Source: Morella rubra (taxonomy: Eukaryota > Streptophyta > Magnoliopsida > Fagales > Myricaceae). From it: DNA of 64,000 nucleotides. Shown here in pieces: positions 59,331 to 64,000 of the stretch. Position 1 is the first letter of the stretch; every line of letters starts with the position of its first letter. The stretch covers positions 5,603,700 to 5,667,699 of the forward strand of contig CM025856.1 in assembly GCA_003952965.2 (NCBI GenBank). The letters run 5' to 3'. The translations under genes and the position numbers were made by a program. The notes beneath the pieces were generated by a model. That model saw nothing but the letters and a program-made list of their open reading frames with translations. It was not told where the DNA came from and made no database searches.

Positions 59331-60871
59331 CCTCTAATTTAGAAAAAAAACACACACACATGCACACACAGCTATGCCCCTCTAATTACATTAAGTGAAC
59401 CCCCGCAAGAAGTCAAAATATTGAGGAAACAGTCCAAAAATATTGACAAAATGGTACAATAAACTCCACTAACAAGTTAAAATATTGACGAAATGATACG
59501 AAAGCAATTTTGCTTTGAATATGTGGTTGGCACGAGACATGGGACAGTAGGACAAATTACATAAAGGACCCATGTGGTTAGCAAGTAGTGCTCTGGGTGC
59601 GATAAAATAAGTGCTTTTATAAACGGCAGTGTAAGGTCGTCACATGTTGTGGTTTCAATTATCAACTTAACAACACAAGGCATGATCAGTCATACAACTA
59701 TTTTTAAGAAAAGTCCAACTCATTATAATATCGTTGAAGGTTGGGATTGTTAGGGCAAAAGCATCTGGCATCCTCAATATGTACATGAAATTAGGGTTGT
59801 TCACTATGTACCCGATCGAATAGTGTCGGGCTAGGTGCGGACCCGGGCGTAGGCAAGCCCAAAACACTAGACCCGCCCTATATTTGGTCGGGCCTCAACC
59901 AAACTGACCCACCCAAGGCTTAGCTTTGCAAGTCACGATTCTCCTTCTCACTTCTTAGAACCCCCGACTCTTCCTTCTCCAGCCGTCGTCGTCGCCTCCT
60001 AGCTGCCCTATATTCAGTTGCTATTGCCATCGCCTCCCAGCCGGCAGCCCACTTCTTCTTATTCTCCAGTAAGTCCACTTCTCCTTTTTCTCCAGTAATC
60101 GCATACACACTGCCGCCATTAACTCAAGTCTCTCTATCTTCTCCTTTATTCTTCAGTCTTTAATCTAATCAGTAACAGCTTGGTTTCCTCCCTTCAAGTC
60201 TTCTACGACCCAGAAGTGTTTTGGAGGTTCAGGATTTACGATTCCTTATGAATTCGTCGGAGAAAATCTTTGGGACTGGAGAGATCTATTGTTTCAAAGC
60301 TTCTGTTCAATCAATCTAGCTTCAAGAGGATGAAACTCCTCCTGTTCTCTGGTAAGCCACTTCAACTTTTCCTCTTAAGTCTTAATGACTCTGCGCCTAT
60401 TTTTGTCTGTGGATTATTTCGAAGGATTTAACTAATTTGTTTAAGAAGCATTGCTATAATAGCTTGAACTGTTAGTTTCAAACCATTGGGAGTATTTTTA
60501 AGTGGGTAGGGAGTAAGGTAAACTTTTTTAAACAGTGTTGCCTCCAATTCCTGAATCCAGACATTTCACCATGTTTAAGTTCCATCTTGTTCCATCTTGT
60601 TCTTTTCTTGTTCAAACACAATGGGTTCAAGTTACACAACAGTTTTGGCTAAAAGAGCATCTATTCATTTTTTTCTAGTAGTTTTATATCACCCCTTTCT
60701 AGTGATCAAAAAGCTTATCAAACTGTATCCTTAATCAACACAAATATTTCCATAGATGCTTTTTCAGTTGCAAATTTTTTGGTTTCTCTACAAACAATAC
60801 TTCCTATATATTTCCGTTTTCTTTTTCAATTCCTAAAATTAGTATAAAAGTTTATCGTGTTTTTTTCTAGG

Positions 60872-60966
60872 TCAATCTAAAACCAAGAGTTCCAACCAAA
60901 GCAGTTTGTGCTAAGCATCTTGAATTAAGAAGAGAAATATTGACTTTATTAAATCTTCAGAAGCAG
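60872..60966 (+). other. Exon-like open block within the hAT element
   Basis: A 95-bp block preceded by a pyrimidine tract plus CTAG and followed by GTAATA is open for about 31 codons ([19 protein letters not shown] and more). I do not recognise it. It could be an internal 5' exon of the element or a second captured exon. Confidence 0.3.
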
Positions 60967-62039
60967 GTAATACACCTATGAAATTATTTTCATTGGAATC
61001 AAATGACTTGAAATATAGTGTTCTTTCATTCGAAATTGTTAGTGTCAGGACAAGTGTCCTTTGCATTGTAATTGTCCCCCATCATGTTCTTGTGCCCTTT
61101 TATTTTATCTGATATTGCGACAAATTTTAGCAGTTTGGGCACATTGCTTCATTTCTTTCTCTCTTTTTGTTGTTGTTAATTGAGATAATGGTTTGTTCAT
61201 GTCATTGAGACAAACTTTAGCTATTGGGGCACCTCGGTGCAATTTTTCATCTTTGCTTGGAGGTTGTGCCTGTCAGCCAACTGACTGTCCTTCAGGTGGT
61301 AGTTGGTACTAAGCTTGGTTATTTTCATGATTTTCATTGGTCATATTGTTACTGGATTTATTATTCAATTGTGAGTTCTCAGTAACATTCCTGAATAGAT
61401 CTACTCTGGCTACTGCTGTTCTATCGTTCCATGTATCTAGGTGTTAACCCCATTCAACTGATTCGTCTTTGGAACCTACCTAGTCAACCCTATATAAAAG
61501 AGAAGTGAAAGAAAGTGAGAAAGAGAAAGTGGACAAGCAGTAAATGTTTGGCTTATATAATTTCTTATTACGCATTGAAGTCTAGGAATACAGGAAAGTG
61601 ACTAATGATATGAATATAGAATTACTTCAGAAGGGTATAAATAATATGTTGTATTTTACTCCACCAACCTGCCACCAAACTAGGGGTTAAAAATTCCTTC
61701 TTGTTTTTTACAGGTTAATTTTGAAGCTTGAATTTTACTAGGTGGTGGTGGAGTTGGGCTTATTCAGGTAATTTTAAGCTAAAACCCTATTAGAAATTTA
61801 GATTAGGATATATTGGAGATTGGAGGTTAGGGCATATGTTGTTTCTGTTGGAGATTGGAGGTCAGGCTTATATATTGGAGTTGTTGGTTCTGTTGGGTGA
61901 TGAAGATATGATGATATGTTTGTTTTCAATTTCTTGATGATTTGTTTGTTTTTTAAATCTTGTTGGTTCATATGCTTTGTTATGTTTATTAGGACTTCTA
62001 TATAGTAACTAATTATTATGTTTGTTTGTTTGTTTTAGA

Positions 62040-62400
62040 TAGATACTAATGATTCTTCAGCAAATCAATTTATTCCATCCATTAATACTGACGATGAGAC
62101 CATAGATGTAGACGAGGGGCCTTCAGCCTCGAGTAATCCTTCTCGCAAACGTTGAGGCACCTGTTTATGTACAAAATTGGTTGAGGTCTAATCCAATTTG
62201 AATTGATCTTCGTGAGACATTGGATAATGTTGAGAGCTTTGAAGTTGAGCCAGGTAACTATGTGATGTGATTTTATTGCATTTGGATAATATTGATGTTA
62301 AATTTGTTTGTAATGTATTTCCATTTTCATTGTTTATTTGCATTTTCAAGTGTTAGATAAAAACTCAACTTCCACTGACGTTGATGAAGAAGATGAATGA
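62040..62400 (+). pseudogene. hAT transposase remnant: N-terminus joined to C-terminus
   Basis: A first part (DTNDSSANQFIPSINTDDET then SASSNPSRKR) matches the leader of plant hAT transposases before the BED zinc finger. It passes without gap into VEAPVYVQNWLRSNPI and IDLRETLDNVESFEVE, the conserved C-terminal tail, in another frame and with one TGA. After a GT-AG intron-like gap follows LDKNSTSTDVDEEDE and a stop. BED finger, catalytic domain and dimerisation domain are deleted. Confidence 0.6.
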
Positions 62401-62499
62401 TAATTGGTAGGGATGGAGGAACCAAGGTGAATGATAATTGATGTTAAATTTGTTTCTAATTTATTTCCATCTTCATTGTTTATCCTCTACTGTTATGCT

Positions 62500-62676
62500 G
62501 ATTGTCTAGAAGATAGGGGACCTCTAATTGGTTTTGTACACTACAGGTTTACTATAGAGGAGGAGATACCCGTTCTTTATGTGTATGAGTTACAGCTTGA
62601 GCCCAGTGTCCATCCATTGAAGGAAATAGCAAACTGTGGGATAGTATTGAAAACTGTTACAGGACAGTCAATATGA
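62500..62676 (+). pseudogene. NAA40-like (N-alpha-acetyltransferase 40, NatD) gene fragment in the hAT element
   Basis: The frame reads CLEDRGPLIGFVHYRFT, then EEEIPVLYVYELQLE. NAA40 acetylates the N-termini of histones H2A and H4 and has this order of motifs (FxHxRF, then VLYxYExQLE) in the middle of its GNAT domain. Here it breaks off before the acetyl-CoA-binding motif and ends with an unrelated tail and a TGA at 62674. About 34 codons match, so catalysis is impossible. It lies downstream of the transposase remnant and inside the right TIR, so the element carries it. Confidence 0.7.
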
Positions 62677-63011
62677 TTTCTTATGGTTTTGTCACTAATT
62701 ATTTCGAGATAGTTTTGCATTGGAGTTCCCATCAACTTTTATGCCCACAATTTGGTGTCTTTTTCGGTTAATGTAATGAAATGTGCTAATTGCAATTTAT
62801 TCTGAAGTTATGCTACTGAAGATAGTTGCTTTCCTGCAATCAGTAAATGGGTACAGTATAGGAGAAGGTAAAAAAGAAAAAGAAAAAGAAAAGACCTGAC
62901 CCGTACGGATCGGGTTCGGGCAGATAGAATGACCAGTTATGCTGGGTCAGGTTCGTCAACAAAAAACTTACCCGTACAGACCTGACCCGACCTGACATGT
63001 GAACAGCCCTA

Positions 63012-64000
63012 ATCGAAATAGCAAACGTTGAGAGACCAATAGAGAACATACCTCCTGAGTTGAAGATAACGAAACAGAAGTTGGAGAAACACAGCAAGAA
63101 AGCAGAAAAAAGCAGGGAGAGATCTAGACCAGTTCGTGACTTCTTCGCGTGCAGACTAGAAAAAAAGAAGGGTAGACAAAACTCTCACACCAGTCTTGTG
63201 CGGCATCCTCTGAAACGGTGTCGTAATAGATGAAACTGTGTCCTGCAGCCCCTAGAATACGAACCCATCAATCCAGCACGTTCTTCGTAGACTCTGACAA
63301 ACTTAAGGGTATTTTTGAACATGTACTCTTTGTTCCCATTAGTACAGTATTATGGTTAGCTTATCAATAGGAACGAAATTGGCTACTTGAATTTTGATAT
63401 CTAACAATAGTAACATTTTTTTTTTGTTACTAAGAAATCTGTTATCTTCAATGAGTAGGGATTTCTTAATAACAAGAAAAAAATGTCTGTTATCTCAAAT
63501 GAGTAGGGATTTTGTTATTAACAATACTGAGTGTGGCAATTTCAATTTCTTCCTTGATTCTCATTTAAGAGGAGGGATGAAGATGGGAACATAAAAGCTC
63601 ACACACTGGCTAAGTGGGCTGTAGAAACTAGCTCTTTTGGTTTTTGGGACTCTTTCAGCCATCCAGGCAACTTTTTTCTTTTGATGTAATTCAGTAGTTG
63701 CACTTTGCTGCTTTATATTGAAAAACAAAAAAAGATTTACTATATGAATTGTCTTCCTCTTTTTCTTCTACTTTTTCGGTTGAAAACAGGGGATGAGCTT
63801 ACGGATTTAGAGTTTAGATAACTACCATTTCTGAAATATGAAACATTTACTGCTAAATAAATGTGGAACATTATTTCTCTTGAAAAGTGGAGTGGGAAAA
63901 GAGATTAAATAATGAGAAATGAATGATATAAGGATAAGTCTCACATTACTTCTTTATTGGGTAGAACAAAGAAAGACTTATAATGTTAGTGCTCATTCCA
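63012..64000. other. Right flank, no gene recognised
   Basis: 63025-63130 resembles a purine-rich leader read from the minus strand, with a donor-like GAG|GTATGT at about 63052, but no coding exon was found with it. At 63425-63520 a direct repeat contains AATGAGTAGGGATTT twice. Otherwise AT-rich. Confidence 0.35.

Larger units (their letters stand above)
59792..63011 (+). mobile_element. 3.2-kb hAT element with deleted transposase and captured gene pieces
   Basis: Ends TAGGGTTGTTCACTATG and, inverted, TAGGGCTGTTCACATGT, with GACCCG-rich subterminal repeats on both sides. Flanking 8-mers CATGAAAT and ATCGAAAT share the last five bases, a weak duplication. It contains a CT-rich leader (about 59935-60110), putative non-coding exons, transposase remnants (62040-62400) and the NAA40-like piece (62500-62676). 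Confidence 0.8.

Noticed and set aside
1..64000. tRNA or rRNA genes
   Set aside because: No tRNA A/B-box arrangement or rRNA core was noticed by eye. The only tRNA-related signal is the copia primer binding site. A tRNA scan would settle this.

Overview
This window is nuclear DNA of a flowering plant, probably a woody eudicot. It is AT-rich, has many-exon genes with short GT-AG introns, and is filled with plant-type LTR retrotransposons, an L1-type LINE, hAT elements and Mutator-like (MULE) elements. There is no bacterial or organellar gene organisation. All assignments come from reading translations and repeat ends by eye; no database search was run.

The native backbone is a tandem array on the minus strand of ERD6-like monosaccharide transporters (MFS sugar porter family). 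Copy 1 (5412 down to 659, continuing off the left edge) is nearly intact but has one exon that is a base short. Copy 2 (28889 down to 22393) keeps all 18 exons but has a frameshift, a lost splice donor and a nonsense codon. Copy 3 (43586 down to 32469) has a stop in exon 1, many small indels and a lost C-terminal exon; its first intron has been opened to about 7 kb by a copia element. Two further relics (29.8-32.1 kb and 43.7-58 kb) keep only exon 2 and share the same TGA, so an already dead copy was duplicated.

Transposon layout, left to right. 0.3 kb: a 299-bp MITE in copy 1. 7.3-15.9 kb: a LINE-like tail split by an 8.0-kb insertion flanked by GAAAC, built of five LTR segments in alternating orientation and itself hit by a 617-bp MITE with a perfect 9-bp duplication. 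16.0-21.4 kb: a decayed Ty3/gypsy element with part of gag inverted and a foreign LTR-like block. 27.75-28.35 kb: a 600-bp hAT element in intron 1 of copy 2. 36.98-43.02 kb: a copia element with ATTGC duplications and a 1.38-kb hAT inside its pol gene. 45.03-54.02 kb: a LINE with 17-bp target-site duplications, a MULE in its poly(A) tail and a solo LTR in ORF2. 54.32-57.95 kb: a MULE carrying a MuDR N-terminal fragment and an antisense GRF-type zinc finger. 59.79-63.01 kb: a hAT element with an internally deleted transposase and a captured piece resembling N-alpha-acetyltransferase 40 (NAA40).

The genes do not form a pathway. The window shows a sugar-transporter cluster that duplicated in tandem and then decayed while nested elements invaded it. 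The most unusual objects are the palindromic multi-LTR insertion and the NAA40-bearing hAT element.
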